Assembly (NCBI GenBank): GCA_032251045.1
Contig: JAVVEW010000029.1
Coordinates: 1-33,140, forward strand
Length of the DNA: 33,140 nt
Source of the DNA: JAVVEW01 sp032251045
Lineage (GTDB): Bacteria > Pseudomonadota > Gammaproteobacteria > Methylococcales > Methylomonadaceae
Direction of reading: 5' to 3'
The notes below the pieces were generated by a model that saw only the letters and a list, made by a program, of their open reading frames with translations, was not told where the DNA came from and ran no database searches. Positions 1 through 7,496 of this stretch are shown here, piece by piece. The stretch's first letter is position 1. Every line of letters starts with the position of its first letter. Position numbers and translations under genes: made by a program.

Positions 1-321
1 GGGGTGAACTTTGATATGGCTGGCATCGATCATCAGCCATTCGTAATCGGGCTCGTTGACCAACTTCTCCAACAACCCCTCCCAAACCCCGGCATCGCGC
101 CAGCGACAAAAGCGCCGGTGGGTGTTTTTCCAATCGCCATAGTCCGGTGGCAGATCACGCCACGGTGCGCCCGTGCGCAAAATCCAAAATACCACATTGA
201 TAAACTGACGGTTATCCCGCGCTTGTCCTCCCCAGGCACCCTTACGACCTGGCAAATGTGGCTCAAGTAATTCCCATACCCGATCCGATATATCATGACG
301 TCGATGAGCTGCTGAATTCAT
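1..321 (-). CDS. IS5-family transposase, N-terminal part (cut by window start)
   Basis: This frame is open for 107 codons from an ATG at 319-321 and runs off the left edge, so only the N-terminal part is visible. The order of motifs is typical of IS5-family (IS427-like) DDE transposases: an opening DISDRVWELLEPHLPGRKG, then GGQARDNRQFINVVFWILRTG, APWRDLPPDYGDWKNTHRRF and RWRDAGVWEGLLEKL. The segment EWLMIDASHIKVHP contains the first catalytic aspartate of the DDE triad (D99). The remaining D and E lie outside the window, so I cannot tell whether the element is intact or whether a frameshifted second frame completes it. The outer end of the element should lie between 322 and about 400. I could not fix its terminal inverted repeat because the other end is missing. 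Confidence 0.88.
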   Translation of the reverse strand, partial: MNSAAHRRHDISDRVWELLEPHLPGRKGAWGGQARDNRQFINVVFWILRTGAPWRDLPPDYGDWKNTHRRFCRWRDAGVWEGLLEKLVNEPDYEWLMIDASHIKVHP

Positions 322-425
322 TTGTCCTCTCTCACGGAAGTCTCAATTCTGCTTAGAATCGCACAGATTGAATTGTTGTGACGACACTATCTAGAAACCC
401 GTCCTTACCCGATCATGGCTTTACA

Positions 426-443
426 AGACCTGTTAAAAGGTCT
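426..443. promoter_or_regulatory. Inverted repeat, candidate antitoxin operator
   Basis: AGACCT at 426-431 and AGGTCT at 438-443 form a perfect 6-bp inverted repeat separated by six bases. It lies about 40 bp before the antitoxin ATG. RelB/Phd-type antitoxins usually autorepress at such a palindrome, so an operator role is plausible. The assignment is by position and symmetry only. Confidence 0.35.
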
Positions 444-481
444 ATTATTTGGCCTCATATTTCTTTGCCCAAGGTATTTTT

Positions 482-730
482 ATGACACATCAAATCCTTA
501 CTGAGATGGCGGCCAGCATCTCCGAACTGAAAGCCAACCCCATGAAAGTCGTAGCCAGTGGGGAAGGCATGCCCATTGCTGTACTTAACAGGAATGAACC
601 TGCTTTTTATTGTATCCCCGCCAAAGCCTATGAGGCGATGATGGATCTCATAGAAGATAAAGAGCTGTTGGAAATTGCCAAAAGCCGCATGGATGAAGAA
701 AGCATAAAGGTTAGCCTGGATGATCTATGA
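482..730 (+). CDS. Antitoxin of a RelB/StbD (Phd/YefM-like) type II pair
   Basis: An 82-residue protein. The N-terminal half (MTHQILTEMAASISELKANP, then VASGEGMPIAVLNRNEPAFYCIPAKAYEAM) is the compact DNA-binding fold of StbD/Phd/YefM antitoxins. The acidic C-terminal half (DLIEDKELLEIAKSRMDEES) is the part that normally wraps the toxin. A TTG 11 codons upstream is in frame, but the ATG at 482 gives the normal family start and has AAGG about 10 bases before it. Its last 11 bases overlap the toxin gene, which implies translational coupling. By family knowledge it neutralises the toxin and represses the pair. The pair sits directly beside an IS5-family element, typical of accessory DNA. Confidence 0.85.
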   Translation: MTHQILTEMAASISELKANPMKVVASGEGMPIAVLNRNEPAFYCIPAKAYEAMMDLIEDKELLEIAKSRMDEESIKVSLDDL

Positions 731-1019
731 GTTAGCATTTAAAAAGAGCGCCCTGAAGGAGTGGAAAAAGCTCGGACCCAATGTCCGAGAGCTTTTCTCC
801 AAAAAACTCAAGGAACGGCTTTCTAATCCACATGTTCCCTCCGCAGCTGTAAACGGAGGTACTAACCTGTACAAAATAAAACTGCGCCAGCTCGGATACC
901 GCTTGGTTTATTCGGTATCAGATACCACTATCACGGTCACGGTTCTCGCTGTCGGCAAAAGAAACCGAAATGAAGTCTATGATCTGGCACTGTCGCGTAA
1001 TAAGGACGATAGGCCATAA
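720..1019 (+). CDS. RelE/ParE-superfamily toxin
   Basis: A 99-residue basic protein. It starts with MIYELAFKKSALKEWKKLGPNVRELFSKKLKERL, the two-helix start of RelE toxins. The core NLYKIKLRQLGYRLVYSVSDTTITVTVLAVGKRNRNEVY carries the K/R-rich beta sheet and the YRLVY strand seen in RelE. RelE toxins cut mRNA in the ribosomal A site, while ParE relatives poison gyrase. The spacing and the conserved basic residues favour RelE, but I infer this by eye. It overlaps the antitoxin by 11 bp and has no separate promoter. Length and motifs are complete, so the toxin is probably functional. Confidence 0.87.
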   Translation: MIYELAFKKSALKEWKKLGPNVRELFSKKLKERLSNPHVPSAAVNGGTNLYKIKLRQLGYRLVYSVSDTTITVTVLAVGKRNRNEVYDLALSRNKDDRP

Positions 1020-1159
1020 CGCCTCAAAAACCGGCGCGTAGTTGTTTGATTTATTAGCGTGCTACTCTTTGAATTCAAATTTAATTTATCCTGAATCCGT
1101 GACTCCAGATAATGTCAGCCATGTTATTCGGAAACCACGCCAAGCGTGGCTGGATTTTG

Positions 1160-1187
1160 AGCGTGAGACTCTCTCACGCTGTGTTTT
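1160..1187 (+). terminator. Hairpin downstream of the toxin-antitoxin pair, possible terminator
   Basis: AGCGTGAG at 1160-1167 pairs perfectly with CTCACGCT at 1173-1180, followed by GTGTTTTT. A second small hairpin, CCACGC at 1135-1140 with GCGTGG at 1144-1149, lies just before. Stem length and T-run are compatible with an intrinsic terminator, but both hairpins could also be parts of dispersed palindromic repeats. Confidence 0.35.
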
Positions 1188-1199
1188 TGCGGTGATGAG

Positions 1200-1452
1200 T
1201 CGTAGGTTGGACAAAGCAATCAGCGTGCCCAACAGAGGCTGGCACCTAAAAATCCCCCTCAGTCCCCCTTTGGAAAAGGGGGAGGCTGGTAAGTTCGTAG
1301 GTTGAGCAAAGCAATCAGCGTGCCCAACAAAGGCTGGCACCTGTGTTGGGCACGTCGCTTGCCGCTCCTTTACCCAGCCTACAGCTTATCCACTCTAAAA
1401 ATCCCCCTCAGTCCCCCTTTGGAAAAAAAAGGGGGGGGTTGGGGGGAATTTT
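1200..1452. repeat. Cluster of dispersed palindromic repeats (two families interleaved)
   Basis: The 533-bp gap between the toxin and the first glycosyltransferase has no credible gene and is mostly repeats. A left half of the GTAGGTTGG(G)CAAAG family (about 1202-1248) is followed by a C-run/G-run unit with TCCCCCTTTGGAAAAGGGG (about 1250-1290). A near-complete copy of the first family follows (about 1296-1381), and then a second C-run/G-run unit (1397-1452). The same composite, in the same order, recurs at 7308-7483. The rest (1453-1552) shows nothing I can name. Confidence 0.85.
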
Positions 1453-1552
1453 CAACCTAACCATTCAGCCATAACGCTGTAAACTTGTTTAGCAAAGACC
1501 TGCGCTACTGGCCTCGCCCTGTTTCAAAAAAGGATTTTTTTGATAAAACATC

Positions 1553-2800
1553 ATGCAAACCATGACTGACAACGCATTGGCAAATGCCTTAAACACAAAC
1601 AAACCGGGCTTGCTGGTATTGGCCTCAACCTTTCCGCGCTGGGCAAAAGATACCGAGCCGGCTTTTGTGTTCGAGTTGGCCCGGCGCCTCAGCGCTCACT
1701 TCGATATTCATGTCTTAGCGCCCCATACCGCAGGTGCCGCCACCGAGGAGCGGATGGCAGGCCTGACCGTGCATCGTTTCCGCTATGCCCCTGAAAAATG
1801 GCAGACTCTCACCTATGAAGGCGGCATTCTTGCCAGGCTAAGACAAAATCGCCTGCGCCTGGCATTGATTCCCACTTTTTTACTGGCTGAATCATGCGCC
1901 ATACGCCGCCTGCTCAAACGCCATCGTTTTGCAGCCATTCATGCGCACTGGATCATTCCCCAGGGGCTGGCGGCCGCGTTGGCACAGTGCCTGACGCGCC
2001 GCCCCATTCCTATGCTCATCACTTCTCACGGCGGCGATCTATACAGCCTGCGCCACCCCCTGCTGGCTCGCCTCAAAAGCGGGGTGATCCATCAAGCCAG
2101 CGCGCTGACCCTGGTCAGCAGCCCCATGATGGCAGAAGCCCGGCGCTTAGGCGCCAATCCTAACGCCATCCGCATCATCCCCATGGGCGTGGATTTTCAC
2201 CAGCGTTTCCATCCCAATCCACAAACCCGGCGCCGGCCGGGGCAGTTGCTGTTTGCAGGCCGTCTGGTGGAAAAAAAAGGCGTTGCCTATTTGCTGTACG
2301 CCCTGCCCGAAGTCATTCGCCAGCGCCCCGACGTGCGACTGACGCTGATCGGCACTGGCCCCGATGCCGACCGACTGCATCGGCTCAGCCAAGAACTGAA
2401 GCTGGCCGATCATGTGCAATTCCTCGATGCCTGCCCGCAGCAACAACTGGCCGCGCATTACCAGCAAGCCAGCCTTTTTATCGCCCCCTTTGTGCAGGCC
2501 CAAAATGGCGATCGTGAAGGGCTGGGGCTGGTCACCATCGAAGCCATCGCCTGCGGCTGCCCGGTGCTGGTGGGCAACCTGCCGGTATTGGACGACATCT
2601 TCAGCCCGGCAGAACAGGCCCTGCGCATCGACCCTAAGGATACCGCCCGCTTTGCAGCGCGTATCCTGCAGCAACTCAACCAGCCGCACGCCGCCCAACA
2701 GCAAGCCGAAGCCCTACGCCAGCGCCTGATGCGGAAATTTGACTGGGAGCGGGTGGCCCAAGCTTATGCTGAATGGATTAACGTATGGATTGCACAGTGA
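1553..2800 (+). CDS. GT4-family glycosyltransferase, polysaccharide synthesis
   Basis: A 415-residue GT-B protein. The N-terminal domain has the donor-site start GLLVLASTFPRWAKDTEPAFVFELARRL and the acceptor-side motifs IHAHWIIPQGLAAAL and SHGGDLYSL. The linker ANPNAIRIIPMGVDFHQRF is followed by the C-terminal domain start QLLFAGRLVEKKGVAYLL. The E-x7-E motif of retaining GT4 enzymes is at E322-E330 in EGLGLVTIEAIACGCPVL. Such enzymes move a sugar from a nucleotide donor to a lipid-linked or polysaccharide acceptor at the cytoplasmic face. The exact sugar cannot be read from sequence. It heads a same-strand trio with a methyltransferase and a second glycosyltransferase, but a repeat-filled gap suggests separate transcription. 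The ATG at 1553 was used; another ATG three codons later is equally possible. Confidence 0.88.
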   Translation: MQTMTDNALANALNTNKPGLLVLASTFPRWAKDTEPAFVFELARRLSAHFDIHVLAPHTAGAATEERMAGLTVHRFRYAPEKWQTLTYEGGILARLRQNRLRLALIPTFLLAESCAIRRLLKRHRFAAIHAHWIIPQGLAAALAQCLTRRPIPMLITSHGGDLYSLRHPLLARLKSGVIHQASALTLVSSPMMAEARRLGANPNAIRIIPMGVDFHQRFHPNPQTRRRPGQLLFAGRLVEKKGVAYLLYALPEVIRQRPDVRLTLIGTGPDADRLHRLSQELKLADHVQFLDACPQQQLAAHYQQASLFIAPFVQAQNGDREGLGLVTIEAIACGCPVLVGNLPVLDDIFSPAEQALRIDPKDTARFAARILQQLNQPHAAQQQAEALRQRLMRKFDWERVAQAYAEWINVWIAQ

Positions 2801-2843
2801 GCATGGCCAGCCATGCTCAGTTTGAGCATTTTCACTGTGCTTT

Positions 2844-2926
2844 AGCACTTGTCGAGGAACGCGGTGAACCCATCCATGGGGGCTTGATGGCAGCATCCTA
2901 AGCTGCCAACATCCTTGACAAGTGCT
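2844..2926. repeat. Palindromic element with conserved core (same family as 8377-8474)
   Basis: AGCACTTGTC at 2844-2853 and GACAAGTGCT at 2917-2926 are perfect terminal inverted repeats. Pairing extends inward for four more bases after one mismatch. Inside are small hairpins around CCATCCATGG and GGCAGC...GCTGCC. The core (ACGCGGTGAACCCATCC, later CAGCATCC) aligns with the reverse complement of the element at 8377-8474, although the terminal arms differ. A separate hairpin, AGCATGGC at 2800-2807 with GCCATGCT at 2810-2817, overlaps the stop codon of the preceding gene. Confidence 0.7.
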
Positions 2927-2997
2927 CCCAATATCCTTTTTGGACTCCAAATTGACAATTGACCACATCCAATTGCTGGAGAATGGTAAGGGCATTC

Positions 2998-3795
2998 ATG
3001 CAGAAAACTGATCTAAAATACCGTATGCTAGCCCGTTCAGCCCACGCCCCACCCGGCCAAATAAAGATGCAGACGCAAAGTCCACTGCCCCACGCCTCGC
3101 TAGACCTGACATCACGCGCCAAAAAGGCCCTGAAGATCGAGCGACTGCTGGATCTCCAGCCCAGAGAAGAACCCATCGAGTTATTAGAAATTGGGACAGG
3201 CTCCGGCGGCATTGCTCATTACTTCGCCAACCACCCACAACTCAATTGCAACGTCAGCGCCGTTGACCGCGTGGATCAACGGCAAATACACCTGGGCATT
3301 GACTTCAAGCTGGTGCAAGACACCCACCTGCCTTACCCCGATGGCCGCTTTGATGTGGTGATCAGCAATCACGTCATCGAGCATGTGGGGGAGGAGCCAG
3401 CCCAGCGGCATCATTTATCAGAAATTCGCCGGGTCATGAAGGCCGATGGCATCGGCTACCTTGCAGCGCCCAACCGGTGGATGCTGGTGGAACCGCATTA
3501 CCAGCTGCCTTTTCTAAGTTGCCTGCCGCGTTCCCTGCAAACACCCTACCTCAGATTGTTTGGTCATGGAGAGGGCTATGACTGCTTTCCACTATCCAAA
3601 GCGAAAATAGAGTCTTTATTGAAGGCGGGATTTAACTACGACTTTCTTAGTTCCAAAGCAATATACACCATGATTGATATCGCAGACCAGAATACATTAG
3701 CACTCAAGATTCTCGCATTATTTCCGTTTACTCTACTGGATGCCGTTGGGACTATTAATCCTACGTTAATATATAGAATAATTCCAAAACGATAA
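2998..3795 (+). CDS. Class I SAM-dependent methyltransferase (Methyltransf_11 type)
   Basis: A 265-residue protein with SAM motif I at ELLEIGTGSG (residues 61-70). The acidic loop AVDRVD follows, then FDVVISNHVIEHVGEE (motif IV region) and HLSEIRRVMKADGIGYLAAPNRW (post-motif strand). It has no membrane segment or signal. I chose the ATG at 2998 because AAGGG lies about 8 bases upstream. In-frame alternatives are a TTG at 2959 and an ATG at 3025. Its place between two glycosyltransferase genes suggests that it methylates a sugar or a polysaccharide terminus. That is inference, since this family has very broad substrates. The gene ends 12 bp before the next, so the two are probably cotranscribed. 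Confidence 0.82.
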   Translation: MQKTDLKYRMLARSAHAPPGQIKMQTQSPLPHASLDLTSRAKKALKIERLLDLQPREEPIELLEIGTGSGGIAHYFANHPQLNCNVSAVDRVDQRQIHLGIDFKLVQDTHLPYPDGRFDVVISNHVIEHVGEEPAQRHHLSEIRRVMKADGIGYLAAPNRWMLVEPHYQLPFLSCLPRSLQTPYLRLFGHGEGYDCFPLSKAKIESLLKAGFNYDFLSSKAIYTMIDIADQNTLALKILALFPFTLLDAVGTINPTLIYRIIPKR

Positions 3796-3807
3796 GTTTG
3801 ATCAAAC

Positions 3808-4869
3808 ATGCGTATTACACTACTATGCAAACGTTATTACACCAACAAAGACTTGATCAAGGACAAGTTTGGCAGGCTTTATCATTTGCCGGTACAGCTC
3901 GCCAAATTAGGGCACGATATAGTCGTAATCGCTATTGACTACCGCAATACAAAAGTCACGGAATGCACGCTTGATGACGTTAATTTTATCACCCTACCTG
4001 CCACAGTCAGCCAGCTTCCATTTCTCCCCTACAGGGCATACCAAGCCATAAGAAAAGCCCAACCAGACATACTAATTTGCAGCGGCGATAGCCATATTGG
4101 CTACCTTGGTTGGCAGATCAGTCGTAGATTAAAATGCCGATTCGCTTTTGATGTTTACGACTACTACCCAGCATTTAAAGGCAATCAGATCCCTGGAATG
4201 AAGACTATGTTCCGGATAGCCGTTCAAAAAGCTGAACTTGTTCTATGCGCAAGTCAACCACTTCAAAAACGACTTGAACAGTGGAACAACAATACATTGC
4301 TGGCTGAGAATGGCGTGGACAAAAGCTTGTTTCGTCCCATGGATAAAAAAGTAGCAAGAAGGAGGTTAGGCATAGACACGCACATACCTGTGATTGGATT
4401 TTTTGGATCAATTACACCTTGCAAAGGCCCATTACTTATTGATGCATGCCAGTTGCTTAGAAAAAAACATCCAACACTTCTGCTCTTGCTATCAGGCACA
4501 GTCAGCGAGGTAGACATTGGGCAACCATGGATAAGGTATTTAGGAAATGTTGACCAAACTAAGGTGCCCAATCTTATTGGTGCCTGTGATGTGGTCTCTT
4601 TGCCGCTAGATAGCCATCCTCAAAATGATGTTTCAGGTGCCTGCAAGATTGCCGAGTACTTGGCGTGTAAAAGACCTGTTGTCGCCACCCGCATATCAAG
4701 TCATAAGGATTTTTTCTCAAGTACCCCAGAATCACTCTGTGAACCCGACGTAGAAGATATGGCTAGGGCAATTGATGTGCAATTAACCATTCAATTAATA
4801 GAACCATTCCCTGAAGAACTAAACTGGGCAATAATAGCTCAAAAAATCAATAACGCGCTTAACACCTAG
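3808..4869 (+). CDS. GT4-like glycosyltransferase
   Basis: A 353-residue GT-B protein. The N-terminal domain begins MRITLLCKRYYTNKDLIKDKFGRLYHLP, followed by AKLGHDIVVIAIDY and PDILICSGDSHIGYLGWQI. The linker TLLAENGVDKSLFRP leads into the C-terminal domain with IPVIGFFGSITPCKGPLLI. The donor-binding stretch SGACKIAEYLACKRPVVAT occupies the place of the E-x7-E region. By eye the gene is AT-richer than its upstream neighbours and has different codon use (many AAA, ATA and TTA), as does the opposing gene. This fits acquired polysaccharide-cluster DNA. It starts 12 bp after the methyltransferase gene and ends in an 11-bp tail-to-tail overlap with the next gene. Donor and acceptor are unknown. 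Confidence 0.83.
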   Translation: MRITLLCKRYYTNKDLIKDKFGRLYHLPVQLAKLGHDIVVIAIDYRNTKVTECTLDDVNFITLPATVSQLPFLPYRAYQAIRKAQPDILICSGDSHIGYLGWQISRRLKCRFAFDVYDYYPAFKGNQIPGMKTMFRIAVQKAELVLCASQPLQKRLEQWNNNTLLAENGVDKSLFRPMDKKVARRRLGIDTHIPVIGFFGSITPCKGPLLIDACQLLRKKHPTLLLLLSGTVSEVDIGQPWIRYLGNVDQTKVPNLIGACDVVSLPLDSHPQNDVSGACKIAEYLACKRPVVATRISSHKDFFSSTPESLCEPDVEDMARAIDVQLTIQLIEPFPEELNWAIIAQKINNALNT

Positions 4870-6163
4870 ATGAGGTGATATCTGAAATGATCCTAGCTAC
4901 TTCCTTCGCCTGTTCTTTTCTTGAGTACCTCGTCAGCAAGCCCTCGTCCGGACTACATTGGAGGCCTCCACCTTTATCCCATAACTTATAAAAGAAAAGA
5001 ATCCCAGCCTCTATGCTAGCTACGTTTAGAAAGTCAGAAACAAAACCAAGATCACCATCTTCAATCAACTTTTTAAGAGGACCATCGCCGGAACCAATAA
5101 CAAAAATTGGTTTTCTTGCCGCAATGTACTCAAAAATTTTACCTGTAAGTATTTCATCGCTGGTACTAGACTCAGTTGTATTGAACAACAGTAGTATATC
5201 TGACTGCAATTGGTAATTAATAGATTCGGCGTGAGAAACCACTCCTGTAAACTCCGTCCTAATCGATTTCGAAATCCCATCAAACATCCTAATAATGTCC
5301 TCAGAGAAACAACCTACAAATCTAATATAAAATTCTCCTGGTTCAATTTGCTGTTCTGCTATCAAGCTCTGCAGCGCTAACACAAATGATTCGGGACTAC
5401 GATCCCCAGTCAAGGACCCGGTATATGTAAAAGTAAGAGAACCATGCTGTTGTTTTTCAGGCGCAACACCTGCATAGTCATCTGGATCATAGCCATTGGG
5501 TATAACGTGAACTTTTGTCGGATCAACCTGTTTGTTTCGACGGATAAAGTTATCCCTCATTGGATCTGATACTAACACAATAGAATCTGCATTTTTGGCA
5601 AAGATACGTTCATGCTGGAGTGAGATTAGTTTCACTAATGCATTAGTAAATGATGGCCTTACACCAGGTCTTTCGACTATCGAGTCCCTTATATCCATAT
5701 ACCACGGAACCCCAAATTTATTCTTTAAGTAAAGGCCGATAAAATGAGTGCTATTCGGTGGTGACGTAGTTAAAACCGCATCAAACCTAACTTCGTTATA
5801 CAAATCACCTAGCTTATGCCTTATCGAGCGAAACCACTCACTGTATATATCCATCATAGGAAGTCCGCGCAGGCCTAAATAGTAAGACATAGGACGCAAA
5901 CCTTGATAATTCACTTTTAATTGGTGGTGAGTCATAAGTTTATCAGCGCCAAACCTGTGAGTTGTTATGTTTTCCAAATCATTACGACTAATCAAGGACG
6001 CATCTTGAATATACCCCATACCATGGGCAGTAGTAAGAATTTCAACATCCACACCACAGGTTGGCAAGTATTTCGCCAATTTCACTACTCGCTGGACGGC
6101 TATACCGCCAACTGGAGGGTAATAATATGTTACGATTAATATTTTTATATTACGCCCCGGCAT
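4859..6163 (-). CDS. Glycosyltransferase family 4-like protein
   Basis: A 434-residue protein. The N-terminal motif ILIVTYYYPPVGGIAVQRVVKLAKYL is the typical start of the Glyco_trans_4-like group. It continues with FDAVLTTSPPNSTHFIGLYL, VPWYMDIRDSIVERPG and NADSIVLVSDPM. The linker VHVIPNGYDPDDYAG is followed by SLTFTYTGSLTGDRSPESFV and a donor-site region SDEILTGKIFEYIAARKPIFVIG. It is AT-rich like its convergent neighbour, and the two stop codons overlap tail to tail. It probably shares a transcript with wecB (gap 43 bp). A sugar-transfer role in a surface polysaccharide is inferred from family and context only. Confidence 0.82.
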   Translation of the reverse strand: MPGRNIKILIVTYYYPPVGGIAVQRVVKLAKYLPTCGVDVEILTTAHGMGYIQDASLISRNDLENITTHRFGADKLMTHHQLKVNYQGLRPMSYYLGLRGLPMMDIYSEWFRSIRHKLGDLYNEVRFDAVLTTSPPNSTHFIGLYLKNKFGVPWYMDIRDSIVERPGVRPSFTNALVKLISLQHERIFAKNADSIVLVSDPMRDNFIRRNKQVDPTKVHVIPNGYDPDDYAGVAPEKQQHGSLTFTYTGSLTGDRSPESFVLALQSLIAEQQIEPGEFYIRFVGCFSEDIIRMFDGISKSIRTEFTGVVSHAESINYQLQSDILLLFNTTESSTSDEILTGKIFEYIAARKPIFVIGSGDGPLKKLIEDGDLGFVSDFLNVASIEAGILFFYKLWDKGGGLQCSPDEGLLTRYSRKEQAKEVARIISDITSSRC

Positions 6164-6206
6164 TTGATGTCTCCAATTGCGCTAGAAATATTCATTAAAC
6201 ATCAAT

Positions 6207-7289
6207 TTAGGAATGGAGGTATCTCGCAATTTTCTTAGCCGAATTTCCATCTCCATAGAGCTTTAATGGCTGCCCAGGTTCAAGACTCATCAATTCAATG
6301 GACTCCAATATCAAGGATGCATCTGCACCCACCAACCGATTCCACCCCGCCTCAACCAACTCCACCCACTCGGTTTCATCTCGAAGCGTGACACAGGGCA
6401 CGCGGTGAAAATAGGCTTCCTTCTGTACGCCACCGGAATCGGTAGCGATCACAGCAGCATTGCGTTCCAGCATCACCATATCCAGATAACCGACGGGATC
6501 AATGGTGCGCACTTGCGACAGCTGGATAGCCTGCCTTTCCAGCGCCTGTTTGGTGCGCGGGTGCAGGGGCAGCACCACGGGCATGAATGCCTTGGCGACC
6601 CGCTCCAGGCCTGCGGCTATCTCGCGCAGTCGGTTTGGGTCATCGGTATTCTCAGCGCGGTGCAGGGTCGCCAGCACATAGGTTCTGGGTTGCAACTGAA
6701 GTTGTGCAAGAATCCGGCTTTGCGCTTCTGCGATGCGGCTGTAGTGCAATGCAGCATCGTACATCACATCCCCCACTTGGAGAATGCGCTCATCCGGTAT
6801 GCCTTCCCTTCGAAGTTGCACGGTCGCCTTGTCGGTTGGCGTAAACAACAGGTCAGAAAGATGGTCGGTAACAATCCGATTCTGCTCCTCCGGCATCCTC
6901 CGGTTGAAGGAGCGCAAGCCCGCCTCGACGTGAGCGACCGGGATATGCAGCTTGGATGCTGCGAGTGCGCCGGAAAGCGTTGAATTGGTATCCCCGTACA
7001 CCAGCACCCAGTCTGGGCGTTCGGCCAGCAGCAAGGGTTCGAGCGTTTGCAGCATGGCGCCCGTCATGGCGCCATGACCACCGCCATGCACACCGAGATG
7101 GAAGGCAGGCCGTGGAATCTCCAGCTCCGCGAAAAACACATCCGACATCCCAGCATCATGATGCTGGCCCGTATGCACGATGCGTTCGCGAATGCCTGCC
7201 TGAGCCAAGGCGCGGGACACCACGGCAGCCTTGATGAATTGCGGTCGTGCGCCAACGATGGTGAGTAGATTCAAAACAGATTTTTCCAT
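6207..7289 (-). CDS. wecB: UDP-N-acetylglucosamine 2-epimerase (non-hydrolysing)
   Basis: A 360-residue protein of normal family length. It carries the signature start TIVGARPQFIKAAVVSRAL and HTGQHHDAGMSD. Residues matching the E. coli WecB catalytic set are visible: D100 in YGDTNST, E122 in VEAGLRS, the acidic pair at 134-135 in RRMPEEQNR, and H210 in LHRAEN. A C-terminal TDSGGVQKEA binds the nucleotide sugar. The enzyme interconverts UDP-GlcNAc and UDP-ManNAc in the cytoplasm and so supplies ManNAc-type sugars for surface polysaccharides, which fits the neighbouring glycosyltransferase genes. The start ATG at 7287-7289 is the only one fitting the family. Upstream lies a composite dispersed repeat, so its promoter must lie in or beyond that repeat. 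Confidence 0.94.
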   Translation of the reverse strand: MEKSVLNLLTIVGARPQFIKAAVVSRALAQAGIRERIVHTGQHHDAGMSDVFFAELEIPRPAFHLGVHGGGHGAMTGAMLQTLEPLLLAERPDWVLVYGDTNSTLSGALAASKLHIPVAHVEAGLRSFNRRMPEEQNRIVTDHLSDLLFTPTDKATVQLRREGIPDERILQVGDVMYDAALHYSRIAEAQSRILAQLQLQPRTYVLATLHRAENTDDPNRLREIAAGLERVAKAFMPVVLPLHPRTKQALERQAIQLSQVRTIDPVGYLDMVMLERNAAVIATDSGGVQKEAYFHRVPCVTLRDETEWVELVEAGWNRLVGADASLILESIELMSLEPGQPLKLYGDGNSAKKIARYLHS

Positions 7290-7307
7290 TCAGTGCGCCT
7301 TTGAAAA

Positions 7308-7483
7308 AAATCCCCCTCAGTCCCCCTTTGGAAAAGGGGGAGGCTGGTAAGTTCGTAGGTTGGGCAAAGCAATCAGCGTGCCCAACAAAGGCTGGCACCT
7401 GTGTTGGGCACGTCGCTTGCCGCTCCTTTGCCCAACCTACAAAAGCTTTTGCAAAGGGGACTGGAGGGGGATTTCCCAAGCTA
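7308..7483. repeat. Composite dispersed repeat; best complete copy of the GTAGGTTGGGCAAAG palindrome
   Basis: GTAGGTTGGGCAAAG at 7355-7369 pairs perfectly with CTTTGCCCAACCTAC at 7426-7440. Inside, CGTGCCCAACA pairs perfectly with TGTTGGGCACG, giving a nested double-stem structure of 86 bp. It is flanked by a C-run/G-run unit on the left (7308-7345) and by TTTTGCAAAGGGG...GGGGGATTT on the right (to 7483). The element fills nearly the whole 207-bp gap between wecB and the next gene. Confidence 0.88.
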
Positions 7484-7496
7484 TAAACAGTGACGA

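Noticed and set aside
322..400. Terminal inverted repeat of the IS5-family element
   Set aside because: The partner end is outside the window, so no pairing can be shown; any boundary would be a guess.
7150..7167. Perfect 18-bp palindrome CCAGCATCATGATGCTGG inside wecB
   Set aside because: It encodes the conserved HHDAGM part of the epimerase family, so the symmetry is most likely a coincidence of codons.
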